A DNA stretch of 64,000 bases, taken from the NCBI RefSeq assembly GCF_024978135.1, contig NZ_JANTEZ010000001.1:496001-560000 (forward strand). The letters run 5' to 3'. The notes beneath the pieces were generated by a model that saw only the letters and a list, made by a program, of their open reading frames with translations, did not search any database and was not told where the DNA came from. The translations under genes and the position numbers were made by a program. The stretch comes from Herbiconiux gentiana (GTDB taxonomy: Bacteria; Actinomycetota; Actinomycetes; Actinomycetales; Microbacteriaceae). How positions within the stretch are numbered: the stretch's first letter is position 1; each line of letters opens with the position of its first letter. Shown here one piece after another: positions 29,883 to 38,335 of the stretch.

Positions 29883-30728
29883 CTAGGGCTGCGCGGCGCC
29901 CCGGTCGCCCGGGCGCTCAGGGACGTCGCCCGCAGGCGCGCCGTCGTTCTCGTCGGACTCCACGTCGACCACGACCACCGTGACGTTGTCGCGCCCTCCG
30001 TTCGCGAGCGACGCGGCGACGAGTTCGTTCGCCGCCCGCTCGGCCGTCGGCGAGATGGACAGGTAGTGCCGGATGCCGACGTCGGTCAGTTCCTTGGTGA
30101 GTCCGTCGGAGCAGATCAGCACGCGCTGGCCGGCGATCACCGAGATGGTGGAGTAGTCGGGGACGGGCTTCTCGTGGAACCCGACCGCACGCGTGATGAC
30201 GTTGCTGTCGGGGTGGCGCTCGGCCTGCTCCGGTGTGATCAGCCCGGCGTCGAGGAGCTCCTGCACGACGGAGTGGTCGACGGTCAGCTGGTGGAGCTGA
30301 CCGTCCTGCAGCAGGTACACCCGCGAGTCCCCGATGTTGAAGACCATCCAGGCGAGGTCGTCGTCGACTTCGGCGAGCGCCACGCCCGTGACCGTGGTGC
30401 CCGTGCCGAGGACGGACTCGTCCCCGACCCGGTCGATGTCGGTGAGCGCTTCGGCGAGCGCCTCCTCGATGCGGTCGGCGGTGGTGACGGCGTCGCCGAT
30501 CTCCCCGAGCCGGTCGACGACCGCGGCGCTGGCGACGTCGCCGGCCGAATGGCCGCCCATACCGTCGGCCACGGCGAAGATCGGGATGTCGGAGATCGAG
30601 CTGTCCTCGTTGCCGGCCCGCTTGTTGCCCTTGTCGCTGATGGCGGCCCAGGACAGGGTGACCTGCCGGGGCACGGCACCCTTGCGCGTGACGCTGACCC
30701 GCGCACTCGTTCGACCGATCTGGGTCAC
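29883..30728 (-). CDS. PP2C-family Ser/Thr protein phosphatase
   Basis: 281 residues. Metal-binding motifs are intact: GNEDS, VADGMGGHSAGDVAS, GTTVTGVAL, FNIGDSRVYLL and GGRDNVTVVVVD. Such metal-dependent enzymes reverse the action of PknB-type kinases, and the kinase gene is next in the operon. The start is GTG at 30728 with AGGAG eight bases upstream. Residues after about 255 are an acidic, Pro-rich tail. It appears to be the first gene of the seven-gene operon, so its promoter should lie in 30729-30960, shared with the divergent Lrp gene. Confidence 0.93.
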   Translation of the reverse strand: MTQIGRTSARVSVTRKGAVPRQVTLSWAAISDKGNKRAGNEDSSISDIPIFAVADGMGGHSAGDVASAAVVDRLGEIGDAVTTADRIEEALAEALTDIDRVGDESVLGTGTTVTGVALAEVDDDLAWMVFNIGDSRVYLLQDGQLHQLTVDHSVVQELLDAGLITPEQAERHPDSNVITRAVGFHEKPVPDYSTISVIAGQRVLICSDGLTKELTDVGIRHYLSISPTAERAANELVAASLANGGRDNVTVVVVDVESDENDGAPAGDVPERPGDRGAAQP

Positions 30729-30953
30729 GGTGACAACTCCTGACGACGTTCCGGAACCCTACGGTGTGATTCCGGTATCTATTCGGCCTGGGGGCGGGAT
30801 TCGGATGGCGTTCCCGCCGCCGAATCCGACGATAGCCGACCCGCTCCCGGCCGCCGAATCAGCGGGCTCGGCCCGGCTGGGCCATGACGACGAAATCCGC
30901 GCTCGATACGCTCTGCAGCTACGGAATCGCTTGCCTGAGTGCCCGATACCTGA

Positions 30954-30959
30954 CAGGAT
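30954..30959 (+). promoter_or_regulatory. Predicted promoter of the Lrp-type regulator
   Basis: TTGCCT at 30931-30936, a 17-base spacer and CAGGAT at 30954-30959, then six bases to the ATG, suggest a leaderless transcript. The only nearby purine-rich sequence is a poor ribosome site. Confidence 0.45.
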
Positions 30960-30965
30960 CGAAGC

Positions 30966-31433
30966 ATGAGCACGAAGCCCAAGCACTCCGCTCTCGATGA
31001 CACGTCCAAGGCGATCATCGAGCAGTTGCAAGACGACGGGCGCCGTTCCTACGCCGAGATCGGCAAGGCCGTCGGCCTCTCCGAGGCCGCGGTGCGGCAA
31101 CGGGTGCAGAAGCTCACCGAGTCGGGGGTGATGCAGATCGTGGCCGTGACCGACCCGCTGCAGCTCGGCTTCTACCGTCAGGCCATGATCGGCCTCAAGG
31201 TCTCGGGCGATACCCGCGAGGTCGCCGACGCTCTCGCCGCCATGCCGGCGGTCGACTACGTGGTGCTCACGGCGGGAACGTTCGACATCCTGGCCGAAGT
31301 CGTCTGCGAGGACGACGACGACCTCATCGCTCTGCTGAACTCCGAGATCCGGAAGCTCGACGGCGTGCAGTCCACAGAAACATTCGTCTATTTGAAGCTG
31401 CACAAGCAGCTCTACAACTGGGGTACACGATGA
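30966..31433 (+). CDS. Lrp/AsnC-family transcriptional regulator
   Basis: 155 residues. An N-terminal winged helix-turn-helix (AIIEQLQDDGRRSYAEIGKAVG, then SEAAVRQRVQKL) is joined to a C-terminal RAM/ligand-binding domain (VDYVVLTAGTFDILAEVVCEDDDDL). Such regulators sense amino acids or related amines. Its stop overlaps the start of the transaminase gene by four bases (ATGA), so it probably controls this three-gene amine-catabolic operon and may also act on the pot/gab genes 15 kb away. Confidence 0.93.
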   Translation: MSTKPKHSALDDTSKAIIEQLQDDGRRSYAEIGKAVGLSEAAVRQRVQKLTESGVMQIVAVTDPLQLGFYRQAMIGLKVSGDTREVADALAAMPAVDYVVLTAGTFDILAEVVCEDDDDLIALLNSEIRKLDGVQSTETFVYLKLHKQLYNWGTR

Positions 31434-32869
31434 CCACCACCGAACAGCCCATCACCGCCACCGGCTCAGGAACACCTCTCGGCGGGCGGGCCGCGCGCTC
31501 CGACGCCGAGCTCCAGCAGATGGCGAAAGATCATTTGTGGATGCACTTCGCCCGTCAGTCCGTGATGGAGTCGGGCGGTGGCGTGCCGATCATCACCAAG
31601 GGTGAGGGCCACCACATCTGGGACTCCACCGGCAAGAAGTACATCGACGGCCTCTCCGGACTGTTCGTGGTGAACGCGGGGCACGGGCGGCGCCGGCTCG
31701 CCGAGGTCGCGGCGAAGCAGGCCGAGGAGCTCGCCTTCTTCCCGATCTGGTCGTACGCGCATCCGTCGGCCATCGAGCTGGCCGACCGACTGGCCGACCT
31801 GGCGCCCGGCGACCTGAACCGGGTGTTCTTCTCGACCGGTGGCGGCGAGGCGGTCGAAACGGCGTTCAAGCTGGCCAAGCATTACTGGAAGCTGCAGGGC
31901 CGGCCCACCAAGCACAAGGTCATCTCGCGCTCGATCGCTTACCACGGCACCCCGCAGGGTGCTCTCGCCATCACCGGCATCCCCGCGATGAAGGAGATGT
32001 TCGAGCCGGTCACCCCGGGGGGCTTCCGTGTGCCGAACACGAACTACTACCGGGCGCACGAGATGGGCTTCGAGGGCACCGAGGAAGCCTTCGGGCTCTG
32101 GGCCGCGAACCGCATCGAGGAGATGATCCAGTTCGAGGGGCCCGAGACGGTCGCCGCGATCTTCCTCGAGCCGGTTCAGAACTCCGGCGGGTGCTTCCCC
32201 CCGCCCCCCGGCTACTTCCAGCGGGTCCGGGAGATCTGCGACAAGTACGACGTGCTGCTCGTAAGCGACGAGGTGATCTGCGCGTTCGGCCGCATCGGCA
32301 ACTACTTCGCCTGCGACACCTACGGCTACCAGCCCGACATGATCACCTGCGCCAAGGCGATGACGAGCGGCTACTCCCCCATCGGCGCGACCATCGTGAA
32401 CGAGCGGGTGTACGAGCCGTTCAAGCACGGCCAGACGGCGTTCTACCACGGGTACACCTTCGCCGGACATCCGGTCTCGGCGGCCGTCGCGCTCGAGAAC
32501 CTCGACATCTTCGAGGAGGAGAAGCTGAACGAGCACGTCCGCGACAACTCGCCGCTGTTCCGCCAGACGCTGCAGAAGCTCACCGACCTGCCGATCGTCG
32601 GCGACGTGCGCGGCGACGGCTACTTCTTCGGCATCGAACTGGTGAAGGACAAGGCGACGAAGGAGACGTTCGACGACGACGAGTCGGAGCGGCTGCTGCG
32701 CGGCTTCCTGTCGAAGGCACTGTTCGACGCGGGGCTGTACTGCCGGGCCGACGACCGGGGCGACCCCGTCATTCAGCTGGCGCCGCCTCTCACCATCGGG
32801 CAGAGCGAGTTCGACGAGATCGAGCAGATCTTGCGCGGGGTGCTCTCGGAAGCCTGGACCAGGCTCTAG
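31430..32869 (+). CDS. Class III aminotransferase, polyamine:pyruvate type
   Basis: 479 residues. PLP-fold class III enzyme: STGGGEAVETAFKLAKHYWKLQG, SRSIAYHGTPQGALAITG, DEVICAFGRIGNYFA and the PLP-lysine in TCAKAMTSGYSPIGA. The length and the N-terminal LWMHFARQS block resemble SpuC/omega-amino acid:pyruvate transaminases. Likely reaction: transfer of an amino group from putrescine, cadaverine or a related amine to pyruvate. Overlap with the Lrp gene and closeness to the PuuB-like oxidase support amine use. The exact substrate is not determinable here. Confidence 0.88.
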   Translation: MTTTEQPITATGSGTPLGGRAARSDAELQQMAKDHLWMHFARQSVMESGGGVPIITKGEGHHIWDSTGKKYIDGLSGLFVVNAGHGRRRLAEVAAKQAEELAFFPIWSYAHPSAIELADRLADLAPGDLNRVFFSTGGGEAVETAFKLAKHYWKLQGRPTKHKVISRSIAYHGTPQGALAITGIPAMKEMFEPVTPGGFRVPNTNYYRAHEMGFEGTEEAFGLWAANRIEEMIQFEGPETVAAIFLEPVQNSGGCFPPPPGYFQRVREICDKYDVLLVSDEVICAFGRIGNYFACDTYGYQPDMITCAKAMTSGYSPIGATIVNERVYEPFKHGQTAFYHGYTFAGHPVSAAVALENLDIFEEEKLNEHVRDNSPLFRQTLQKLTDLPIVGDVRGDGYFFGIELVKDKATKETFDDDESERLLRGFLSKALFDAGLYCRADDRGDPVIQLAPPLTIGQSEFDEIEQILRGVLSEAWTRL

Positions 32870-32896
32870 GCCTCGGCCTCGCCTGCGCCCCCGCCC

Positions 32897-34330
32897 ATGG
32901 CAGCGACCGACTACCGCGATCTCTCGTTCTGGTTCGACTCGCTCGCCGGGTCGGGCCGGGATGCACTCATGCCTCGCCCGGGTCTCACCGGCGATCAGCG
33001 CACCGATGTGTGCATCATCGGCGGTGGACTCACCGGGCTGTGGACCGCCTACTACCTGAAGCGGGCGAACCCGGAGCTCGCGATCACCGTGGTCGAGAAG
33101 CACATCGCCGGTTTCGGCGCGTCGGGGCGCAACGGCGGTTGGTGCTCGGCGCTCTTCCCGACGTCGACCTCCGGACTGCGTCGCGCCTACGGCGACGAGG
33201 CGGCGATCGCCATGCGCCGGACGATGATCGACACGGTCGACGAGGTCGGCCGTGTCGTCGCAGCGGAGGGCATCGACTGCGACTACGTCAAGGGAGGAAC
33301 CGTCACGTTCGCCCGCGGAGACGTGCAGCTCGCGTCGGCCCGGGCCGAGGTCGAAGCGGCGAAGGCCTTCGGCCCCGACGAACCCGAGCTCGTCACCGCG
33401 GGCGAGGCGTCGGAGCCCTCGTCCGATCGTCGCGCGGCTCTCGGGCGCGCCCTCCGCGCTACGCGCGCGGCGGCCGCCTCGTTCGACCCGTCGTGCGCCC
33501 GGCTGCAGCCCGCGAAGCTCGTGCGGGGCCTCGCCGACGTCGTGGAGCGGATGGGGGTGGTGATCGCCGAGCAGACCGAGGTGGTCGAATGGGCGCCCCG
33601 GCGCGTGCTCTGCGAGGGGCCGTCGGGCCAGGTGCTGGTGCACTGCGACACCGTCGTGATCGCCACCGAGGGGTACGGTGCTCAGCTGCCCGGTGTGAAG
33701 CGGCGCATCCTGCCGCTGTATTCGCTGATGATCGCGACCGAGCCGCTGCCGGCCGAGCTGTGGGACGAGCTCGGCATCGAGCACGGCACGACCTTCTCGG
33801 ACTACCGGCACCTGCTCGTGTACGGCCAGCGCACCGCGGACGACCGCTTCGCCTTCGGCGGGCGGGGCGCTCGGTATCACTGGGGCAGCAGCATCACTCC
33901 CGGCCACGACCGGTCGGCTGCTGTGTTCGCCCACCTGGAGCGGGCACTCGTCGACCTCTTCCCGGCCGCCGCCGGCGCCGAGGTCACCCATCGCTGGGGC
34001 GGGCCGCTCGGTGTCCCCCGCGACTGGCACGCCTCGGCGAGCTACAACCCGCGAACCGGTGTGGCGTTCGCCGGCGGGTACGTGGGCGATGGCCTCAGCA
34101 CCACGAACCTCGCCGGTCGTACCCTCGCCGACCTCATCGGTGGTCACGACAGCGAGCTCACCGGCCTGCCCTGGGTCAACCACCTCTCGCCCCGCTGGGA
34201 GCCGGAGCCGCTGCGCTTCATCGGCGCTAACCTCGGCCTCCTCGGCACGACTGCCGCCGACGCGGAGGAAGCCCTCACCGGCCGCCCCTCCCTCGCGGCG
34301 CGCGTGCTCGGCCCGCTCACGGGCCACTGA
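32897..34330 (+). CDS. FAD-dependent oxidoreductase, PuuB-like (DAO family)
   Basis: 477 residues. The Rossmann dinucleotide motif IIGGGLTGLWTAYYLK lies at about residue 36, and the middle and end follow the D-amino-acid-oxidase fold (NGGWCSALFP, FAFGGRGARYHWGSS, FAGGYVGDGLSTTNLAGRTLADL). PuuB oxidises gamma-glutamylputrescine; no puuA-type ligase is seen in the window, so the substrate may be a free amine. It follows the transaminase by 27 bases and is followed by a hairpin terminator, which makes it the last gene of the operon. Confidence 0.87.
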   Translation: MAATDYRDLSFWFDSLAGSGRDALMPRPGLTGDQRTDVCIIGGGLTGLWTAYYLKRANPELAITVVEKHIAGFGASGRNGGWCSALFPTSTSGLRRAYGDEAAIAMRRTMIDTVDEVGRVVAAEGIDCDYVKGGTVTFARGDVQLASARAEVEAAKAFGPDEPELVTAGEASEPSSDRRAALGRALRATRAAAASFDPSCARLQPAKLVRGLADVVERMGVVIAEQTEVVEWAPRRVLCEGPSGQVLVHCDTVVIATEGYGAQLPGVKRRILPLYSLMIATEPLPAELWDELGIEHGTTFSDYRHLLVYGQRTADDRFAFGGRGARYHWGSSITPGHDRSAAVFAHLERALVDLFPAAAGAEVTHRWGGPLGVPRDWHASASYNPRTGVAFAGGYVGDGLSTTNLAGRTLADLIGGHDSELTGLPWVNHLSPRWEPEPLRFIGANLGLLGTTAADAEEALTGRPSLAARVLGPLTGH

Positions 34331-34347
34331 CCCCGGGCCGGCCCGCC

Positions 34348-34381
34348 GCGCCGCGACGGCACCCGCAATCGCGGCGCATTT
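34348..34381 (+). terminator. Hairpin after the PuuB-like gene
   Basis: A 9-bp stem GCGCCGCGA (34348-34356) with TCGCGGCGC (34369-34377), followed by ATTTG, 17 bases past the stop. The rest of 34382-34569 shows no gene I can support. Confidence 0.65.
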
Positions 34382-34569
34382 GTGGACACCGGCGGCGCGC
34401 GTGAGGACACCATATGAAGCGCGAGCAGTGAGTGCTGGCGCAGGTCGCGTCACAGCACGACCAGAGACCGCACCCCGGGTCCGGCCAAGGGCAGCTCCGG
34501 ACACGGCACTCACGGCGACGGCACTCATCGCGACAGCACGCGGCGTCGGAGCGCGGCGGGCCGGGGCGG

Positions 34570-36192
34570 TCAGTCGAGCCATTGCGGGACCAGGCCCTGA
34601 TTGAGGATCTGGCGGAACAGGTGTGCCAGGGAGCAGGTGGGGTCGGCGGCGAGGCACTCGTCGAGGTAGGCCGCGGCGACGGTTCCCCGGCCTCGACACC
34701 ACTCGAGCCACGCCAGCATGACGAGCGGTGAGGCGGCGAGCGACGGCGGCACGCACTCGGCGACACGGCGAAGGACCTCTACCGATCGGCGGAGCGTCGG
34801 CTCGCGGGGAGCTTCGGGGGCGGATCCGAGGAAGGTCGAGAAGACCGACCCGGCGCGGGCATCACTGCCATCGAGGGACTCGGCCAGTGCCGTAACCGAG
34901 CCGTCGAGGCCCCAGGCGCACTGCATGAGGACCAGGTCGCGCAGCATGCGGCGCCGGAGCGGCCAGGCAAGGCGGATGGCTCCGATCTCGCTGGGCAGTC
35001 CTTTGGAGGGGTCGAGCGCGTTGCACCACAGCTGGAGGGCTCGCATGGGGTCGAACTCGGTGCGGTCTCCGTCCTCGGCGGGCAGACCCAGGGCAGCCAG
35101 GGCGGCGACGGCCAGTTCCTCGGGGACGCGGTCGAGCGGGACGAAGGCGCCTCGATGCGGATCGACCGGTGTGCCGGGGAGCGGCTGCCGACGCTTCGAG
35201 GCCGCATCGTCGGAGGTGGGCGCGGCTGGATCGAGCAGCGAGGGCGGCATCGGGATCGCTGCGCCCGGGCGGGGTGGGCGGTGCGCGTCGCCGGACGGCG
35301 AAGTCGTCACCGCGCCTGGCTCGAACCGGCGGACGATGTCGCCCGAGACGTCGATCAGCTCGCCGATGGTGAAGCCGGCCGCGTCGAGCCCGACGGCCAG
35401 GGCGACCAACAATTCTCCCCTCGCGTCGGTGGGAGCCGGGCGCCGTTGGGCACCGTGTCTCGCCGGCGGTCCCGAGATAGCCGTGTCGGGCGTACACGGC
35501 GCGTCGAGCGCCACCGACGATCCGGCCGTGGGCGGTGCGGCCGGCGGTGCGGGTGGGGTCGGCGGGGCGAACGCGGCCGGTGATCCGGAGGCGGGCGACT
35601 CGGCGGGCGGGGTGGGCGCGGCCGCTGATCCGGAGGCGGGCGATGCGGTCGGCCGGGCGGAGCGGCAGGTCGAGGTCGGTGGGGCGAATGTCACCAGGTC
35701 CAGGCGCGCTACCCCGGTCAGGCGCGACAGAAGGCCGGTCAGAGTGTTCGCCAGCCTCGATACGGCCTCGGGGTCGGCCCACACGTCGGAACCGCCGCCC
35801 GCGACCACACTGGTCATCGAATCGGAACCGGCAGTCGAGTCGGGACCGGCCGTGGGCGGGAGGTCGACTCGAAGGACCGCAAAGGGTCGGCGACGGCGGC
35901 GGATGCGGAGGGCGAGACTTCCGCGAGGGACGAAGCCGAGTGTGCGGACGATGTCGGTGACGACAGCGACCGCAACATCGGTTTCGAGCGGCGCATCACC
36001 CTCTGACGATCGCTCGGGCGGGGAGGGCCGCCGCGGATCGGATCGGTCGGCCGCACGAGGGCGCGTCGGCCGGGAGCGGGAGGTCTGGTGCGGCGGCTCG
36101 CCCGGCACCTGGTCGACGGACACCGCACAGGGCGGCGACTCGACGGGAGGCGGGATCGCGGGGAGCGTGGTGGGGGCGGTCGGCGTTGTCAT
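34570..36192 (-). CDS. DUF4192 domain protein
   Basis: 540 residues from the ATG at 36192. DUF4192 is an actinobacterial family of unknown function; the N-terminal part shows its hallmark DIVRTLGFVPRGSLALRI and the LRVDLPP strand. The middle (about residues 180-230 and 270-330) is Pro/Ala/Ser-rich low complexity, encoded by GC-rich imperfect repeats near 35530-35660. The C-terminal 200 residues, rich in Trp and Leu (LEWCRGRGTVAAAYLDECLA), look like a helical repeat domain. It is a single gene on the minus strand. An in-frame GTG lies two codons upstream of the chosen ATG. Confidence 0.82.
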   Translation of the reverse strand: MTTPTAPTTLPAIPPPVESPPCAVSVDQVPGEPPHQTSRSRPTRPRAADRSDPRRPSPPERSSEGDAPLETDVAVAVVTDIVRTLGFVPRGSLALRIRRRRRPFAVLRVDLPPTAGPDSTAGSDSMTSVVAGGGSDVWADPEAVSRLANTLTGLLSRLTGVARLDLVTFAPPTSTCRSARPTASPASGSAAAPTPPAESPASGSPAAFAPPTPPAPPAAPPTAGSSVALDAPCTPDTAISGPPARHGAQRRPAPTDARGELLVALAVGLDAAGFTIGELIDVSGDIVRRFEPGAVTTSPSGDAHRPPRPGAAIPMPPSLLDPAAPTSDDAASKRRQPLPGTPVDPHRGAFVPLDRVPEELAVAALAALGLPAEDGDRTEFDPMRALQLWCNALDPSKGLPSEIGAIRLAWPLRRRMLRDLVLMQCAWGLDGSVTALAESLDGSDARAGSVFSTFLGSAPEAPREPTLRRSVEVLRRVAECVPPSLAASPLVMLAWLEWCRGRGTVAAAYLDECLAADPTCSLAHLFRQILNQGLVPQWLD

Positions 36193-36314
36193 GGCCACAG
36201 TGTGCGCGGGGCGGACAGGGGCGAGACGCTGGCGGGGGTGATCTGTGGAGGGCGCTGGCGCATCCGCCAGCTGTGGAGAAGGCAGGGACCGGGAACGCCC
36301 GCCCGGACGCACGA

Positions 36315-36346
36315 CGGCCCGGCGCGCACGAGGCGCAGCCGGGCCG
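36315..36346 (-). terminator. Hairpin downstream of the YceI gene
   Basis: CGGCCCGGC (36315-36323) pairs with GCCGGGCCG (36338-36346), loop 14 bases, 15 bases past the YceI stop. No clear T run. Confidence 0.55.
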
Positions 36347-36361
36347 GCGAGACGGAGTGGA

Positions 36362-36916
36362 TCAGGCGGAGAGAACGGCCTGCACGTCGAGGGTGATGGT
36401 GACCTTGTCGCCGACGAGGACGCCGCCGGTCTCGAGCGCGGCGTTCCAGTTGACACCGAAGTCGTTGCGGTCGATCTCGGTCTTGGCCTCGAAGCCGGCC
36501 TTGTAGTTGCCGTAGGCGTCGGTGCCGAAGCCGCCGAACTCGAAGTCGAAGGTGACCGGCTTGGTGACGCCCTTGATGGTGAGGTCGCCGTCGATCTTGT
36601 AGTCGCCGTCGACGACGCGCACGCCGGTCGAGACGAACGTCAGCTCGGGGTGGGTGGGGGCGTCGAAGAAGTCGTTGGTGGCGAGGTGGCCGTCGCGGTT
36701 CTTGTCGTTGGTGTTGACCGAGGCGACGTCGGCGGTTGCGGTGACCTTGGTCTCGAGCGGGTTCTCGGTGGTGACGAAGGTGGCGTCGAACTTCTCGAAC
36801 TTGCCCTTGACCTTGCTGATCAGCATGTGGCGGACGGAGAAGGCGACCTCGGAGTGCGAGGGGTCGACGGTCCAGGTGCCGGCTTTGTACCCGGGGATCT
36901 CGATGGTGTCGGTCAT
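36362..36916 (-). CDS. YceI-family lipid-binding-like protein
   Basis: 184 residues from the ATG at 36916, which has AGAGGA five bases upstream; an in-frame ATG at 36970 has no such site. The lipocalin-like YceI fold is clear: GTWTVDPSHSEVAFSVRHML, VSTGVRVVDGDYKIDGDLTIKGVTKPV and DFGVNWN. YceI proteins bind polyisoprenoids or other amphiphiles. No signal peptide is visible, so this one should be cytoplasmic, as in many actinobacterial homologues. A hairpin follows the gene. Confidence 0.93.
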   Translation of the reverse strand: MTDTIEIPGYKAGTWTVDPSHSEVAFSVRHMLISKVKGKFEKFDATFVTTENPLETKVTATADVASVNTNDKNRDGHLATNDFFDAPTHPELTFVSTGVRVVDGDYKIDGDLTIKGVTKPVTFDFEFGGFGTDAYGNYKAGFEAKTEIDRNDFGVNWNAALETGGVLVGDKVTITLDVQAVLSA

Positions 36917-37089
36917 GTGTTCCTCTTTCGTGAGTGTGAGCAATGGCGGGGAGCGATCACCCGTCCCCACGGTCTATACAAATGCATGCAAGCACATGTT
37001 TATTCCGGTCTGGTGACATCGACCTCCGAATCGGCGGGGAACCGAGCGGACGCGCCCGCGGAGACATCCCGTCTTTTTCGTCCGTCACA

Positions 37090-37095
37090 TACTCT
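37090..37095 (+). promoter_or_regulatory. Predicted -10 element of the transglycosylase-like gene
   Basis: TACTCT followed by seven bases and the ATG at 37103. GGAGG lies only two bases from the ATG, too close to act well, so a leaderless mRNA is favoured. Confidence 0.45.
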
Positions 37096-37102
37096 GGAGG
37101 CC

Positions 37103-38332
37103 ATGTGGAAGCCGTCCGCCCGCAGCTGGGGCACCGTCGCCGTCGTGACCGCGCTCGTCGCGGGCGCGGGAATCGCGACCGGCGGCACGGCGACGGCGAG
37201 CCCGGCGCCAGCACAGGGGCAGGCACAGGCACAGGCGCAGGCCCAGGCCCAGGCCCAGGCGCAAGCTGTCCAGCTCGGGTCCACCCCCCGCATCGACTAC
37301 CCCACCTGGGACGAGGTCAACGCGGCGAAGCAGAACGAGCAGTCCACCGCAAACGAGATCACGCGGGTCACGGCGGCCCTCGACGAGCTCTCCGCGATCT
37401 CCGCCCAGCGCGCCGACGCGGCACTGCAGGCCGGCCAGGAGTACCTCCAGGCCAAGGCCGCCGCCGAAGCCGCGACCTCGTACGCCACCACCCTGCAGAC
37501 CCAGGCCGACGACGCGAACGCGAAGGCCGACACCGCCATCACCCAGGCCGGCCTCCTGGCGGCCCAGCTGTACCGCTCCGGCGGCGACACCACGATGAAC
37601 CTCGTGCTGAACCAGAACACCTCCGACTCCCTGCTCTACCAGCTCGGCACGATGACGAAGCTGACCGAGCGCACGGGCCAGATCCGCGAGGCCGCCGAGG
37701 CGGCGAAGAACACGGCGAAAGCCCTTGAAGATCAGGCTCAGGTCGCGAAGACCCAGCGCGACCAGCTCGAGCAGGCCGCCGACGAGCGCCTGCGGGCGGC
37801 CGAGGACGCCCAGGCCGCCGCCGATGCGCAGCTCGCCGAGGAGCAGAACCGCAGCAACTCGCTCGTCGCGCAACTCGCATCACTGAAGAACGTGACCGCC
37901 GACGTCGAGTCGCGGTACCGCGAGGGCGAGGAGCTGAAGCGGCAGGAGGAGGAGCGCCAGCGTCAGGCGCAGGCCGATCAGGATGCTCCGGGCAGCGCCT
38001 GGGTGCCCGGTGAGGTCGCCTCCCCCGCGGTGGCGCAGGCCTACGCGCAGAGCATCCTCGGTAACTACGGCTGGGGCGGCGACCAGTTCGGCTGCCTCGT
38101 GCGGCTCTGGATCGGCGAGTCGGGCTGGCGCGCGAACGCCTACAACCCGTCGAGCGGGGCCTACGGCATCCCGCAGTCACTCCCCGCGTCGAAGATGGCC
38201 TCGGTCGGCACCGACTACGTCACCAACCACGAGACGCAGATCATCTGGGGGATGAACTACATCTCTGACCGCTACGGCACGCCCTGCAACGCCCTCTCCG
38301 ACTGGACCGCCCGCGACCCGCACTGGTACTGA
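37103..38332 (+). CDS. Secreted coiled-coil protein with C-terminal lytic-transglycosylase-like domain
   Basis: 409 residues. A signal peptide (about 1-33) is followed by a Gln-Ala repeat, a long coiled coil (about 70-290) of the kind found in PcsB/RipC cell-wall hydrolase regulators, and a C-terminal domain with CLVRLWIGESGWRANAYNPSSGAYGIPQ. The Glu in WIGESGW is the expected transglycosylase acid and GAYGIPQ is the family block. Two Cys could form a disulfide. Expected role: peptidoglycan cleavage during growth or division. A GTG at 37012 is in frame upstream but would bury the signal peptide. Confidence 0.87.
   Translation: MWKPSARSWGTVAVVTALVAGAGIATGGTATASPAPAQGQAQAQAQAQAQAQAQAVQLGSTPRIDYPTWDEVNAAKQNEQSTANEITRVTAALDELSAISAQRADAALQAGQEYLQAKAAAEAATSYATTLQTQADDANAKADTAITQAGLLAAQLYRSGGDTTMNLVLNQNTSDSLLYQLGTMTKLTERTGQIREAAEAAKNTAKALEDQAQVAKTQRDQLEQAADERLRAAEDAQAAADAQLAEEQNRSNSLVAQLASLKNVTADVESRYREGEELKRQEEERQRQAQADQDAPGSAWVPGEVASPAVAQAYAQSILGNYGWGGDQFGCLVRLWIGESGWRANAYNPSSGAYGIPQSLPASKMASVGTDYVTNHETQIIWGMNYISDRYGTPCNALSDWTARDPHWY
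37213..37266 (+). repeat. Tandem CAGGC(A/C/G) hexamers encoding a Gln-Ala run
   Basis: About nine tandem 6-bp units encode alternating Gln and Ala right after the signal peptide. The unit keeps frame, so copy-number change would only alter linker length. Confidence 0.75.
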
Positions 38333-38335
38333 CGC

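Noticed and set aside
34331-34569. A gene in the gap after the PuuB-like gene
   Set aside because: Open frames here lack codon bias, starts and homology; only a hairpin is supported.
37213-37266. CRISPR-like array
   Set aside because: The hexamers are contiguous without spacers and lie inside a coding region. No CRISPR or cas gene in the window.
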